Assembly: GCA_946902985.2 (NCBI GenBank)
Contig: OX336395.1
Location: forward strand, 13,308,708 to 13,372,707
DNA from: Meconema thalassinum
Taxonomy: Eukaryota; Arthropoda; Insecta; Orthoptera; Tettigoniidae
Length of the DNA: 64,000 bases
Direction of reading: 5' to 3'
The position numbers and the translations under genes are program-made. This document shows, one piece after another, positions 33,290 to 45,665 of this stretch. Under the pieces are notes generated by a model that was given only the letters and a program-made list of their open reading frames with translations, did no database searches and had not been told where the DNA came from. The stretch's first letter is position 1, and each line of letters begins with the position of its first letter.

Positions 33290-33418
33290 AATTCTCGCAT
33301 CTCCGCCACTTGATGAAGATAGTGCTTCCGTTTTGACATGTGCGACAATCTCTTCAGTCACATTCTCATTGATCGTAACTTCCTTGTTGTCCGCAGTATC
33401 TTCCTTGATATGTGCTCC
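33290..33418 (-). CDS. Host-gene exon 3 (acidic region)
   Basis: On the minus strand TTTCTCTGTAG precedes and GTAAGTGCC follows a 129-nt exon. Read in phase 0 it gives 43 codons beginning GAHIKEDTADNKEVTINENV, then TEEIVAHVKTEALSSSSGGD, with no stop. It is rich in Glu/Asp and Ser and includes a KTEAL motif like the sumoylation-type repeats of insect zinc-finger proteins. It follows exons at 40717-40654 and 34519-34415 in compatible phase. The gene identity is a guess; the exon structure is well supported. Confidence 0.68.
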
Positions 33419-34414
33419 CTACAGAGAAACAACAATTTGTTAATAATGTACCTCAGGGGGCATAAGAAATATATTTTTAGATACATAAGCATGCTAGATA
33501 TTCATCTTGTTTTATATGTCTCGGATTAGTTCTCAACTCAATGAATAATTTTAAGAAATTTGACAAGGTTAGAATAGCAACACTGAAGCTGAAATTTCAC
33601 TGCATTAAGTGCTCATTAGCTGACTTTCACATTATTTATAGTTTTCTGACTTATATTTCCAAGGTTTTGAAAGTTTTACAAAAGAAATATATAAAAAAAT
33701 ACCATACCTATTACTTACAATGTAGCCTACTTGTAGCATCACAACACAATATACTTTACTTCTGAGTATCCAATACTTTCATGTAGCGACAGTGCTATAA
33801 ATTCAGCAACAAAATCGATACTATTGTCCTTCATTTTATGAGAAATAAAATAGGTGTTTGATTCAAGATGAAAAGAAACACAAACTTGAATTTATAAAAC
33901 ACACTTGCATTTTGGAACTTTTCTCAAACACGAATTCCAAAATTCAATAACTTAACTGAGAAAAATAATGTTGATATGATTATCTACAGTTGCACATCAT
34001 GTGATTGAGTGGTCATGAAGTTAAAGACAATTCAAAACCTCAATGCACAGAGTCCAAGTTTCACTAGCACACGCTTACTAATATGCCAAGGATTCTTCGA
34101 AGTTCTTAACTAATTTAGTTGCACGACTTAAGCTTAAACATAATGCAGGTTTTGCCATAATAATTCAAGGTTGTTTCAAAAAGGACAACAAATAACCACT
34201 TTAAAACTATTATAGTCATTTGACAAAATAATCAATAAACAGCCCAAGGAAGCGATTTGACTCAACCCACATTATTAATAAAATAGAGTCAAAAATCATA
34301 AACTCTTCTGTTGTTCAGTTTCATAATTGAAATTAAAACTGATTAAAACAAACTACATAACTTTAAAAAAGGATTTGAGAATAATCCAAGGTGGGAAATA
34401 ATGTACACAGTCAC
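33419..34414. other. Intron between host exons
   Basis: AT-rich DNA of 996 bases bounded by GTGACT (donor side, 34414) and a TTTCTCTGTAG acceptor (33419). No insertion is recognised. Confidence 0.55.
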
Positions 34415-34519
34415 CTGGCAATCAAGTCCTTTTTTAACAAATGCATCTTCAAATACATCATCAGGTGCTTCAATTTTCATCCCCACTGGCCTATCAGAGG
34501 GTGGCTGCTCATTCAGATC
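34415..34519 (-). CDS. Host-gene exon 2
   Basis: The minus strand has TTACTTCTCAG before and GTGACTGTG after 105 nt. In phase 0 it encodes 35 residues starting DLNEQPPSDRPVGMKIEAPD, then DVFEDAFVKKGLDCQ. It is acidic, with the MKIEAP motif common in N-termini of C2H2 zinc-finger proteins of polyneopteran insects (recalled, not searched). Phase 0 at both ends matches exons 1 and 3, which would let it be skipped or duplicated without shifting the frame. Confidence 0.68.
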
Positions 34520-34609
34520 CTGAGAAGTAATGAACAAGCATGACTATATATAAGAATTAAAGAATATGAGCTAATGATTATAATAGGAATAATAACAACA
34601 ATAATAAGA

Positions 34610-34760
34610 GGAAACTGATACCACACATTTGCTGACAACCTATCACATTGCCAAGCACCTAGAACGTGTCCTAAACCTCCGGATTTGGCCTTGGAAATAC
34701 TAGAGAAAATTGTAAAATTCTCACAGATTACTTCCATTATCCTTTAACCTGCGATCCTCC
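34610..34760 (+). pseudogene. Partial duplicate of decayed LINE 5' segment
   Basis: It matches 35620-35770 over about 130 bases (CTATCACATTGCCAAGCACC compared with the later copy), ending near CTCCTGAAG. It is probably a truncated second copy of the same LINE. Confidence 0.5.
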
Positions 34761-35619
34761 TGAAGGAAAAATATTAATAAATATTATAATTATGAATTTA
34801 CAGTAAATAAAATAATTATTTACATTGATCACCACTTATCTATAATTAATGTAAAGTTTCAACCCGATGGACCCAAACTCAGAACAGTTAAAATATCCAC
34901 GAATGTATCTGGAATGTCTTAAAATTCAAACAATTTCCTTGCAAATATCACCAACCAAAATCCTTCCAATCGGATGGCATTATAAGATACACTATTGGGT
35001 GCTTCCCGGATTATTGGGGTTCTTCCTCGAAAACGTAAGGACAGATGATTGAACAAGGCCAGCAATAAGGCCATAGACTTTCCTATTCTAACTGTGCGCT
35101 TCCAATAAAAAAAACTGACATGAATTCATCAAAGCCCAGAAAGAAGCCTCAAGAATCATCAGACCTGAAGAACGCACAATACGTCAAAATAGACCGACAG
35201 AAATAGATCAAAATTGAAGACTCCACGGGAAGAACGGGGTAAGCCACATTATGAATATTTTTCATACGAGCCAATTTAAACTTTAACACTAAAAAGAAAT
35301 ACTTAAAAACACCCCAATTGAGTGTAAGCAATATAGTTACTTAGGCAAATTTATTTCTTATAAAGAAAGTTAATGTAATACAAATAACAACTAATGTTAA
35401 ATTTTGAAAAAGTGACAGGATATGGGACGTTCTTTCCGTTTCCACTGAATATAAAAACCTCTGTATCTCGGTAACGTATCGCTTTATTTGAAATTCATTT
35501 CAACTGATCTGTAGTTACGATAGCTGGCCACCAGATTGCGTCCCGAATAAAATGGACTTACCCCGTTCATTCCATGTGGTTTTCTATTACACGGAAAATA
35601 GTACAAGATACTGGAACGA
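34761..35619. other. No recognisable feature
   Basis: AT-rich intronic DNA between two related LINE fragments; no frame or repeat I can name. Confidence 0.4.
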
Positions 35620-37250
35620 AACAAACTATCACATTACTAAGTACCTGTTCTATGTCTTAAACATCCGGATGAGGCCCTGGGAATAATAAAGAAAACTGTT
35701 AACTTCTCACAGATAACTTCCATGACCTTTTAACCAGCGATACTCCTGAAGAAGAATTCTGATTTGAGCAACCGATTCCAAATCCGGATTCAGAACTCTC
35801 TTCATTAGAAGAAATCGAGACAGTATTCCATGAACTTAAAAATAGCTAAGCTCCAAAGGAAGATGTAATATTGAGATTATGTGGTGAAAGCATAGCTGAG
35901 AAATTTCAAGTAATACTTATAGATTTATGGAGAAAATTCCTGAAGACTGGAATTGCAATCTAATTCACCCACTACATAAAAAGGGGCAGAGAACAGACAT
36001 CAATACCTACGGAGGAATAGCCTCACTATCACTCGCGAAAAAAATTCTCTCTAAAGCATTATTCACGGGACTAGAAAACCAAACTGAACTTCTAATTGTC
36101 GAATAACAGGCATGATTCATAAATGGCAGGTCCAGTGCAGAACAAATTCTCAATCTCAAAACCCCCTTGCAAATCCATAAAGCCAGGCAAACAACGCTCA
36201 CTTTGGAGACTTCAGGAAAGCTGACGACTCAGTAGACCCACACAAACTATTCAATATTCTAGAAGTATTGAAAGTTGTCAGGAAAACAAGATAATTGATT
36301 CAACAGACACTGACAGCCATAACTTCAATAGTTAAATTTCAGTCAGCCTTCTGACCGTTTTCATATTAGCACAGGACTTTGACAAGGAGACGACTATCTC
36401 CGTTATTGTTCAATCGTGTCCTTGAATAGTTACCAGGACAAGGAGAAAAAGACGATTGGTTGACGAATAAACGTTGGCCTATGCAGATGATCTAGCAATT
36501 CTATCTAACAATACACATGAGGCAGTTCAGGTCCTTGAAAGAATTCACGAAATTACAGCTAATACGGGATTCCAAATGCATGGACGAATCCGCTGGTCCT
36601 CTAGACGGGAAACCTCTGAAGACTTAATTCGGCAAAAAGTCATCAAGTAAATACATTCAAACCCCGCGGCATAGTAGTCTTGAAGAATCACTGGACCTTA
36701 ATTTGTGAGGAATTCAAACGACAATAATTTCATATGATTGACCGAGAATCGAACCTTGAGCACCTTGGACAGTACTTTACTTCATGTTTGAATCGTGACG
36801 CAAACAAAGAGAGAACTTCAAAATTACAGAAGGCTTATACCAACAGCTGTAATTAATAAATCAACATCTAAGACATTCTACCACAGCAATCAAAGCTGAA
36901 GCACTGTGTGGCTCAGAAACATTGATCATTGAAGGTAGATCTCTTAGTAAAGACATATTAGAATGGAAAATCCTTGGTCCAGGCTGCTCAGAAGGAATCT
37001 GGGTGAAACGGAAGTGTCGGGAGATTTATCAGCATTCTGAAAAGATCACTGACACCTTCAGGAAAAGGCAATCTAAGTTCTACTGCAACATTCCCAAAAT
37101 GAACCATCACAGGTTCACAATAATTATTCTCAACCTTGCTCTCTCAATGGAAGTCAAGAACCAGTCGCTTAGTGAAATAGATAAAGAACTTCAAAAATTG
37201 GCATCTCAGAAGAAATTGCATAAGATCGACCCCAGTTTAAAACAGTAATT
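35620..37250 (+). pseudogene. Heavily decayed LINE RT and C-terminus
   Basis: Conceptual frames on the plus strand show NCNLIHPLHKKGQRTDINTY, then a worn INGRSSAEQILNLKT, an ADDLAILSNN active-site segment (about 36485), and a C-terminal frame (36922-37248) with GIWVKRKCREIYQHSEKI. Motifs match the family seen at 8560-11110, but stops and gaps are many. It lies antisense to the host gene, in its first intron. Confidence 0.65.
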
Positions 37251-37394
37251 AACAGCCGCCATTTTGCTGAGAAAATGAATACAAGGACCAATAAATCATG
37301 GACTGAAGAACGGAGGTGTTAATATTATTATTAGGAAATATAAAAGCAATCATTACAGATACAGATTCCTATTTGGTAGGGGGCCAATAACCTA

Positions 37395-40300
37395 ATTAGT
37401 TGGTTGGTTCCACAGTTTAGGGGATGTGAAAACGCGGTCATGTAGCCCCGTGTACTTTGGGTGTGTGTATAATCTGTATGCTAACCGCTGTTAATTGTGA
37501 TGGTAGTATTAGTGAGTCATCATCATCATCATCATCATCATCATCTTGTACAGTTTCCAGCCCCAGGCTGGGTCTGTTTGGAACATGAGCCTCGCCACTT
37601 AGTTCTTTCTTCCCACCACCTCTCCGCTGTCACTCTGGTCCAGACCTCGCCTCTCTTCTTGACACATTCCTTCACTCCTTTCAGCCATCTATCTCTTGGT
37701 CTTCCCCTTGGTCGTTTCTTCTGCATCTGCATCTCATGTATCCTCTTGGGAATCCTCTTCTCATCCATTCTCTTTAAGTGTCCATACCACCTCAGTCTTG
37801 ATGTCTCAATCCTACCTTGCAGGGGCTCCTCTTTCACCATTTCCCTGACCTTTTCATTCCTCACCCTGTCTCTTCTTGTTACTCCGATCCTACTTCGCAG
37901 GAACTTCATTTCACCTGCCTGTATTCTGCTTATGTCTCTTTTCTTCATTGTCGACGTTTCTGAAGCATAGGTCAGTATCGGGATATAGTAGCTTCTGTAT
38001 AACACTTCCTTGCTTTTTTGTGGGACATCTTTATTCCACACTAAGCTCCTAATGCTTCTCAGAAATGCTTCTGCCTGTCGGCCACGTTCCGTAATCTCTT
38101 TGTCATTTCTCCCATTTTTCTCCACTATACTTCCCAAGTACTTGAGACTTTCCACCTTCTTCAGCTGTCCACCTCCAAGTGTTATCCCACTCATTGGTCT
38201 GTCCTTTTTCCTGGTCGTTAACAGGATCTCACATTTACTGATGTTGAACTTCCATCCGTACTCACCCACTGTTTCTTCCCAAGCCTTCAGTTGCTCCTGA
38301 ATTTCCTCCTCCTTGTTTCCCCAGACCATGAGATCATCTGCAAACACCATTGCTTTCATCTTATCTTCTCCTATCTTTCCTGCTATCCGTGTCATTACCT
38401 CGTCCATAACCACAATAAAGAGAAGGGGTGACAGCGCACTACCCTGTTTCAGGCCACTCATTTGTCTGAACCAGTCTGTTCTTTCCCCTCCAACATTCAC
38501 ACAACTCACACTTCCACAATACATCTCCTTCACTCTGCCTACAGTCTCTTTTTCCACTCCCATGTTTTCAATTACTTTCCAAACCTTCTCCCTACACACA
38601 CTATCATAGGCCTTTTCGATGTCCAGGAAGGCCATCAGCAGATCCTCTCCAAATTCGTAGTGGTGTTCCTGGAGATGTCTCACTGAAAATATGAGATCCA
38701 CTGTTGATCTCCCAGGTCTGAATCCATACTGCTCCTCTCTCAATTTTCTCTCCACTTTGGCTCGTATTCTACTTTCTAATATCTTTTCATATATCTTGGC
38801 ACAGTTTGGTATGAGTGTGACTCCCCTGTAATTTTTGCACTCCTTTCTGCTTCCCTTCTTAAATATTGGGACAATTAATCCTTTCTTCCAATCTTCTGGG
38901 GTCTTTTTCTCCTTCCATATCACCCTCATCACACGGTACAGCCACTGTTTCCCAACCTCTCCTGCTGCCTTCACCATTTCAACACTCACTTCATCCACAC
39001 CTGGTGCCCATCCTCCTTTCATCTTGTCTATAGCCATTTCCATTTCTCTCCAAGTCAGGTCTTTTTCCATTCCGGTGTTGTCTTCTCCATCTTCTAATAC
39101 ATTGTCTTCCTCCCTATGACCATTTGGATTCAGCAAATCCTCAAAGTACTCTTTCCACACTGTCTTGAGGGCCTCATTGTTGTGTACCTCATTTCCGTTT
39201 TTGTCCATCATTACCACATCCTCTCGCAGACCTCTTCTCTTACTTTTGACCATCCCATAAAGTACTTTCTTATTTCCTCTGCTGTCTTCCTCCATCATCT
39301 CTGTCCACTTTATCATCCACTTCTTCCTCTCCTCTGCGACCATCTTCTTTGCTTCTTTCTTCTTTATCTTATAATCTTCCCTTGTCAGATCAGTTCTTTC
39401 CTGGAACCACACTCTGAAAGCCTTGTTCTTCCATCCCACAGCTTCTTTTACTCTCTCATTCCACCATGGTGTCTCTTTACATCGCTTTCTGTTGCTTGTT
39501 CTTCCACATACTGCCACTGCAGCTTCCACCATTGTGTTTTTGAATTGCTTCCATTCCTCTTCCCCTGTTTTAGGATTGTCTGTTGGCATCCTTTCCCGTA
39601 CTATCTTCTGGAATTCTTCCTCGACTTCCTTTTCCTTGAGTTTCCATACTTTGATTCTCCTTTCCTGGTACTCTGTCCTCTTGCTATCCTTAACAACTCC
39701 CAGGTTCATTACAAGTATTCTGTGGTCGCTATCTAAGGCCTCTGATGGTATTACCTTTATATCTCTGACACTTCTCTTTATTTCCCAGTCGTACAGCATG
39801 TAATCTACCAAAGATTTCTTTGTTAAATCACTGCTGTACCACGTTACCTTGTGGCTTTCTTTCTTCCGGAACCAGGAGTTGCCTACCACTAAACCGTTTC
39901 TCTTGCAAAAATCCAGCAACTTTCTCCCTTCTTCATTCCTGCTACTCCATCCTTCTGCTCCCAATACATTTTCATATCCTTGCCTTTCACTTCCTACATG
40001 TGCATTCAAATCTCCCATGACAATGATGCTCTGCCCATTCAACTGCTGTTGTAGCTCCTCCTCAAAGTCTTCCTTCTCTTGAGCTGTACATCCAACTATG
40101 AGTGATTTCTGTAATTCAGGTAAGGATTGCAGACATTCAATTTTCATGCAGTTCCTACTTTTGCCACCAAATGCTACCGTCAACTACAACTAGTTGTGAA
40201 TTTGGTTACTAGATGCTACCGCAGTCGGCTCCTGGCGACGAACGTTTAAGACTTAAGAGCATTAGTCAAATCTAACCTATAATTTAGCTTCGCACAAGTG

Positions 40301-40490
40301 TAATTAGAGGAAGGTTCTTTTTACATGCCATAAATCTATGACATGCGACCGCCGGTTTTACTTTCCCTCCGAAAGAAGGCATACTGAGGGATATTCAGGG
40401 CTCTTAACAAATCTGACGATATCGGCCAGGTTTGAACCTGCGTCCTTGGCCATAGAAGCTTAGTTTGCTACAAACTATGCCACCGAAGCG
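37395..40490 (-). mobile_element. tRNA-derived SINE split by a LINE
   Basis: Minus strand: the tRNA-like head is at 40490-40413, with A box TGGCATAGTTTG and B box GGTTCAAACC (40438-40429). The body runs to about 40099 and resumes at 37516. The tail GGAACCAACCAACT ends at 37395. It aligns across the LINE gap with the SINE at 62831-63307, which confirms the two halves belong together. Confidence 0.75.
37517..40098 (-). mobile_element. LINE with nearly intact ORF, 5'-truncated
   Basis: It ends in (GAT)n on the minus strand (37517-37545) and starts inside the endonuclease domain. One frame of more than 850 codons is uninterrupted. It holds the endonuclease C-terminal half (MGDLNAHVGSERQGYE, then DSDHRIL), a long basic linker, and RT with YGFRPGRSTVDLIFSVRHLQ and catalytic FADDLMVWG. 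The C-terminal region has LRWYGHLKRMDEKRIPKRI. No premature stop suggests a recent insertion. It resembles RTE-like elements by its single-ORF layout and short tail, but the clade should be tested. Upstream bases to 40183 in the same frame come from the SINE. Confidence 0.82.
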
Positions 40491-40653
40491 ATAAACTAGA
40501 TGTTGGGCCCCTAAAAAGAGAATTATCACCATCACTATTTGGTAGTATTAAGTCACATGGCATAATTCCTATTAATTACCCAAAGATTTCTCATGCTCAT
40601 CAGTAATGGTACACAATATATGTAACAATGTATGGAACTAAAATACAACTTAC

Positions 40654-40717
40654 AATCTCAGAGAATTCTTCTGGTTCACATTTGATAGATGGTTGGCCCT
40701 CCATAATGTTGGGGAAT
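40654..40717 (-). CDS. Host-gene first coding exon
   Basis: Minus strand: acceptor CTGTGTTGTAG, then ATTCCCCAACATT and an ATG at 40704. The 17 codons are MEGQPSIKCEPEEFSEI, followed by donor GTAAGTTGT. The acceptor upstream implies a non-coding first exon further right (above 40718). An IKCEPEE motif so close to the start is typical of insect zinc-finger genes. Phase 0 at the donor fits exon 2 at 34519-34415. All three coding exons together give 95 codons with no stop. Confidence 0.66.
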
Positions 40718-41164
40718 CTACAACACAGGATAATTAAGTAATATACATATTTAACATTCAGGATACATTGTAACAGGATATATTTGTCGTTTGCACACAG
40801 AAAAGTTAAATGGTATATTCCAATTCCCTTCCAGGAATTATTTTTGTGTTTTGCTCTATTTTCTTTAAATGTATGCAACCATACATAAAATGGAATTTCT
40901 ATCTACGTCAGGGCTCTGAGGATGATGAATAAGTATCCCTGTAAATGTATAACCCTTCGGAACATTCCAGAAGTGTTTCATTCTTATTAACCAGTAAAGA
41001 GGCGGTGGTGTTGATTGCTGCTTCAAGGGCCCTAACTATTTGGTGCTGATATGGAATGAATAGCCTTATTTTGGTAAGAACCTTCCACATGAATTGTTTT
41101 TATCATCACAAATTATAAAGGTCAAGAAGGTGTTTGTGTGTTTATCATATGAACAGTGCTAGAT
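40718..41164. other. Upstream region of host exon, no feature seen
   Basis: It would contain the 5' untranslated exon or intron of the host gene. No TATA box or clear exon is evident. Confidence 0.35.
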
Positions 41165-41272
41165 TGTATATTGGCTTTCACGGCCGGTGAATTAAAAGTC
41201 AGCAATTCTTCTAGGTTTGTGCCGTGTCTTGTGTGGGGTTTCGCCTAGGACACCAAGCTGGCTCATCATCAT
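41165..41272 (-). mobile_element. Single-arm copy of the hairpin retroposon family
   Basis: On the minus strand it reads from GATGATGAGCCAGCTTGG through CTAGAAGAATTGCTGA to the tail CACCGGCCGTGAAAGCC and CAATATAC. It equals one arm plus tail of the hairpin at 2185-2409. It lies exactly at the inner boundary of the right arm. Confidence 0.65.
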
Positions 41273-42189
41273 ATACATTATTGCAATGATATTTCGATTA
41301 ATATACAGTACACAATAATTAAATAAACATTCTCTTTGCATGAAAACTATTTTCGGCCTTATTATTTTTTCATACCATATAAAGACAAAAAAATACATCT
41401 TTTATAAAATATGGAAAACAGTAATGAAATATTAAAACTGCAATGATGTAGTGGTCTCTAGGTGACTGCTTATAATATTGATATTATGTGAGAGAAAAAT
41501 AAACTTTGGCTGCCATGTTCTTACTGCCATTAGCTATTATTGACTCTCAAAATCTGTCTATCTTGATGGCTTCATCTGTATCATTCATAAGAATCAATTC
41601 CGAATACTCCTCGTGTAATTAATTATCTTTAATGAAACGGACACACACAATTAAAGCACCCTGAACCAACGTGAAAATAGTTACCGATCGTACACTTTAA
41701 AAGTAAACCTAATCCTTGGCTGGCTCCAACTCTGGGGGAGTCGTCTCGCCCCGAGTAGAGTGCAGGACATTTACCAAGCGACGAACGTGATCACTTTTAA
41801 AATATATACAAGAGTAAAGAAGGCTCTCTAGCGATAGTGTAAAATAGGTGATAGATCAGACGATATAAAGATTCAAGTAAACAAGTGTCTCTGGTTAGGT
41901 ATTTAAACACTAACCCTACCCCCCCCCCCCCCCCCCCCCCTTGTCGGTACGCCACTGATACCCTGTCATCTTCTGTCAGTAAACACATGGCTTGGTGCAT
42001 TTAAGTTCTGTAATGTTTGATATTAGCTCAGCCATTTTTCTGTTCTAAGAGAGGAACTACAGTGTGTCCGCAAAGTTTCTCCGCCACGCGTGTGTCTCCT
42101 TGCAGGACGTGTTGGGTTGGCAGTACATTCATGTGATGTTGTTACAAGGAAAACAATTACATTAAATTAAGTAATGCGGTACTCAACAC

Positions 42190-42269
42190 TATCACACTGT
42201 GCTCTGCAAAGTTTGCACCAGCATGGAAACCTCTTCCAATATAAACACACGCTCTTCAGTAGTAAGCAT
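42190..42269 (-). pseudogene. DUF4817-like fragment (right arm)
   Basis: Twin of 11667-11745; reads MLTTEERVFILE, then loses the frame by an indel. Confidence 0.33.
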
Positions 42270-42822
42270 TTCCACTAGACTCAGCTTACACAAGAACACA
42301 ACTTACAGCATCAATGCTGTCATGCACAGGCACTCACTGTCAGCAATAATGAACCGGTATTCTCCACCCTATCACTCGAGTTGAAGGTCAACATGGAACA
42401 AGTGCATGCTTATGCGAATTGCTGTGGTAAGACTTTGCGTATACAGCGACATGAATGTGCTGCCAACGTCCAACGAGTCCCGCTGCTGTGGAGAGACTAT
42501 GCGGACACACTGTATAAACTTTGGATTCAGTATATGTATTTCAAACCTGCATTGATAAATTGCTGAATGTCATTTTTACCAACGATGCCAGGAAATCCCT
42601 TCTTGAAAGCATTCTAAGTGAGCTGTGACTACATTCTTAAAAGCATTTGAAACTGACTTGCCCTATTAATACTCCAATGTCTTCCTCGGCTTGTAGCTAC
42701 CATTAAAACTATTTGCTACCGTTCGCCAGTAGACTTATAATGTTTGATATTAGCAGCATACTCCACAATAGAGGCATTTAAATTACGTACTTACACTAAA
42801 TTCTTTTGAAAATTTGCTTTAA

Positions 42823-45400
42823 TTGCAGTGTTTTGTGTATTTTTTTACTGTCGACTTGAGCCTCTATGACTGCATGTTAACAACCACTCTCATTTCAGTG
42901 TCTGCGTCTTGTTCGTTTGCCGGCTTTGACATCATGCCAGTATCTCTTGAGGCCATCTATCAGTTTGTTCTTCTGCTCCTCTGTCAAAGGGCCTCTTCGT
43001 CTTCTGGGTTCTGCCTCCACCATAAAACCCTGATAGCTTTTCATCATCCTTCTGAAACTATTCCTGTCTTTGATTTTATCCTCCGTAATGCCCACCTGTC
43101 TCATATCTTTTTCACACTCTTGGAACCGTTTCAATTTTGAGATCTTCGGTTTAAGAAAATTCCAGATTTTCTTTGTGAGCCGGGCATTATTCATACGGAA
43201 GAAGCGTCCATAAAATAGCAATCTTCGTTTTCTAATTGCTGTTGTCATCGGTTCCATCTTTCTGTATACTTATTTATTTGATATCAGTCGAACCTCTCCG
43301 TCAACCCATCTGTTGCCCAAGATCTTCCGAAGTAGTGTCTGCGTTCTCTTTTAAGTAGCTGATTGACTTGTCCTGTCTGATTCATACACAGGGTCTCCGA
43401 AGCATATAAACCTTCTGGTTTGACAACAGTGCTGTAGTGCCTTAGTTTGGCTCCGATACTTAGCGTCTTCTTATTGTAGATGTTTTTAGTCAGTTGGAAC
43501 GCTCGCTCTAGTTTCAGGATGCGGATATTGGTCGCTTCTTGTTCTAGCCCATTCTCTTGGATTACTTCACCAAGGTATTTAAACTTCTTGACTCTTCGAA
43601 TCTTTCCATGGTCGGAGAACAACCATTCTGGACCTTCACGGATGTTAGTCATACATTTCGTTTTCTCAAATGAAATTTGTAGTCCTACTTTCTCTGCTGT
43701 TTCTTTCAGATGGTTTATCTTCCTGATTGCTGAACTGGTGTTGTTTGCAAATATGGCTACGTCGTCTGCGAACGCCAGACAGTCAACATACACTCCTTTG
43801 TGTTTGGGGCCTAATCGAAACTGATCTTCATTTCCTTCTTCTTTGTTCAGTGATTTTCTCCATTCTCGAATTACCTTTTCTAAGATACAATTGAAAAGAA
43901 GTGGAGAAAGTCCATCTCCTTGTCAGACACCAGTTTTTATCTCGAAAGGCTCTGAGATTTCATTCTTGAATTTTACCTTAGATATTGTGTTGGTGAGAGT
44001 CTGTTTAATCAAATTTATGGACGAATCATCCACCCCAAACTCTTCCAGAACATTCAGTAATGACTCTCGATCAATCAAATCGTATGCTTTTTTGAAACCC
44101 ACGAATACGACCACATATTCAACCCCCCCAGTTTTCTTGTATCTGATGATGTTCTTCAGATTAAAAATTTGTTCTGGGCAGGATCGGCCCTTACGGAAAC
44201 CAGCCTGGTATTCGCCAATCTGTTGATCAAGATGAGCTTCGATTCTGTTAAGTAGTACTTTGGAAAGAATCTTGTAAGGAACAGCAACTATCGATATACC
44301 TCTGTAATTGTCAACGTTCTTCTTGTCTCGTTTTTTGTGGAGAGGATGGATCAGTGCTGATTTCCATTCAGCTGGTGCAGTACCCGTTCTCCAAATCTCC
44401 TGGAAGAGGCAGACTAATATGTACAGTGTATCCTCATTCGCCAGCTTCAGTAGTTCCGCCACTATGGACTCTTCCCCAGCCTTCAGACTGTCTATTTCCG
44501 TCTTACAAGGTGGCTGAGAATTGGGCAGACCTTGAATGGGAAGGAAGTTGGATAGTTTTAGCGATGGCTCATCACAGTTGAGCAACTGGTTGAAATACTG
44601 AGCCAAATTGTCGCAATTTTCCCTGTCGTTCATACCTAGCTTTCTTGTATCATCTCTAAAGCACAGACTAGGGGCATGATAGATATAAAGGTTTGATAAA
44701 AGTCCCTAACGTTGTTCTTACGGAAATTTTGATCGATCTGTTCCATCTGTTGTTTCTCATACGATCGCTTTGCACATCGGAACACTCGGGCTGCAACTTT
44801 CCTCGCATCACGGAATGCATCAAAATCTACCTGACCCTTGGTCGAATTCCATTTTCTCCATGCATCTGTTCTCTGAGCCAGTATATTATCAAAGATTTCG
44901 TTCCACCACCGATGTTTTCGTTTAGGAGCTGCCAGAATTGTGGCGGTAGCTGCCTGCTGGGTCTTAAAACCCATGTCAGTCCAATTCTTAGATTCAAAGG
45001 TCAAGTTCTGATGATAATGCTCCCTAACCTCCTGGCTGATTTTAAGTTTCGACGCATCAAATCTCTGAGTTCTATTTCCCGTATTCGGAGTCTCCCTGAG
45101 AGGAATGAAATTCATCTTTACCTTAGAAATTCAGTGATCAGAGTCAAACTTTGCACCCCTCTGCACTTTTATGTTCATAATCTCTTTTATTGCTCTTCTT
45201 GAGATTGCAACAAGGTAAATCTGTTTCTCACCATTCAAGTTACCCGGCGAACGCCAAGTATTCTGTTTGCTTGGTTTATGTTTATAGAACGTCGACATTA
45301 CCTGAAGATCAAATGTCCGACACAATTCAACAAGTCTTATTCCATTTTTTTAGTCATCTTGTGAGCAGGATATCTTCGTACTGTTGATCTGAAATGTGCT
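42823..45400 (-). pseudogene. LINE, 5'-truncated (right arm twin)
   Basis: Reverse-complement copy of 8560-11110. The RT frame 44633-43923 runs from a post-endonuclease linker to the finger and palm motifs (GEYQAGFRKGRSCPEQIF, then VGFKKAYDL where VDFKKAYDS is usual). The next frame (43793-43284) holds an intact LAFADDVAIF. The C-terminal part is at 43257-42895. It is broken by frameshifts near 43920 and 43290, and the first catalytic Asp of the palm is Gly here. The two arm copies have thus lost different catalytic residues. Confidence 0.78.
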
Positions 45401-45665
45401 TCCATTCCCAATTGGGCGTGTAATATACTGACCTTCATTCTCAAAAGATGTGCTGGTACAAATATTAAGGGTATAGTCGCTTTTTACTTAATGATAGATG
45501 GACGTGTTAGATCCTAATACCTCTTACGGCCTTACAGGTAAAAAGATAAAATACATACTCATTTGTCCTCAATCCTTAAAGCTATTACTTCCCTTAAGGC
45601 ACTGAGTCAGCATTTTGTGTCGCACTGAGATTTACTTTTTATCTTGGGGAGATTGCATTGTGAGG

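Larger units (their letters stand above)
37369..40545. mobile_element. Nested retroposon cluster (outer fragment with 11-bp duplication)
   Basis: CTATTTGGTAG at 37369-37379 and 40535-40545 flanks a short retroposon 3' end. Its halves are GGGGCCAATAACCT (37380) and AGATGTTGGGCCCCTAAAAA (40497 on). The SINE at 37395-40490 split it, and a LINE (37517-40098) split the SINE. Removing the inner layers leaves an insertion of only about 60 bases. Confidence 0.72.

Noticed and set aside
37497..40082. Plus-strand frames over 37497-40082
   Set aside because: They are antisense shadows of the intact LINE ORF on the minus strand.
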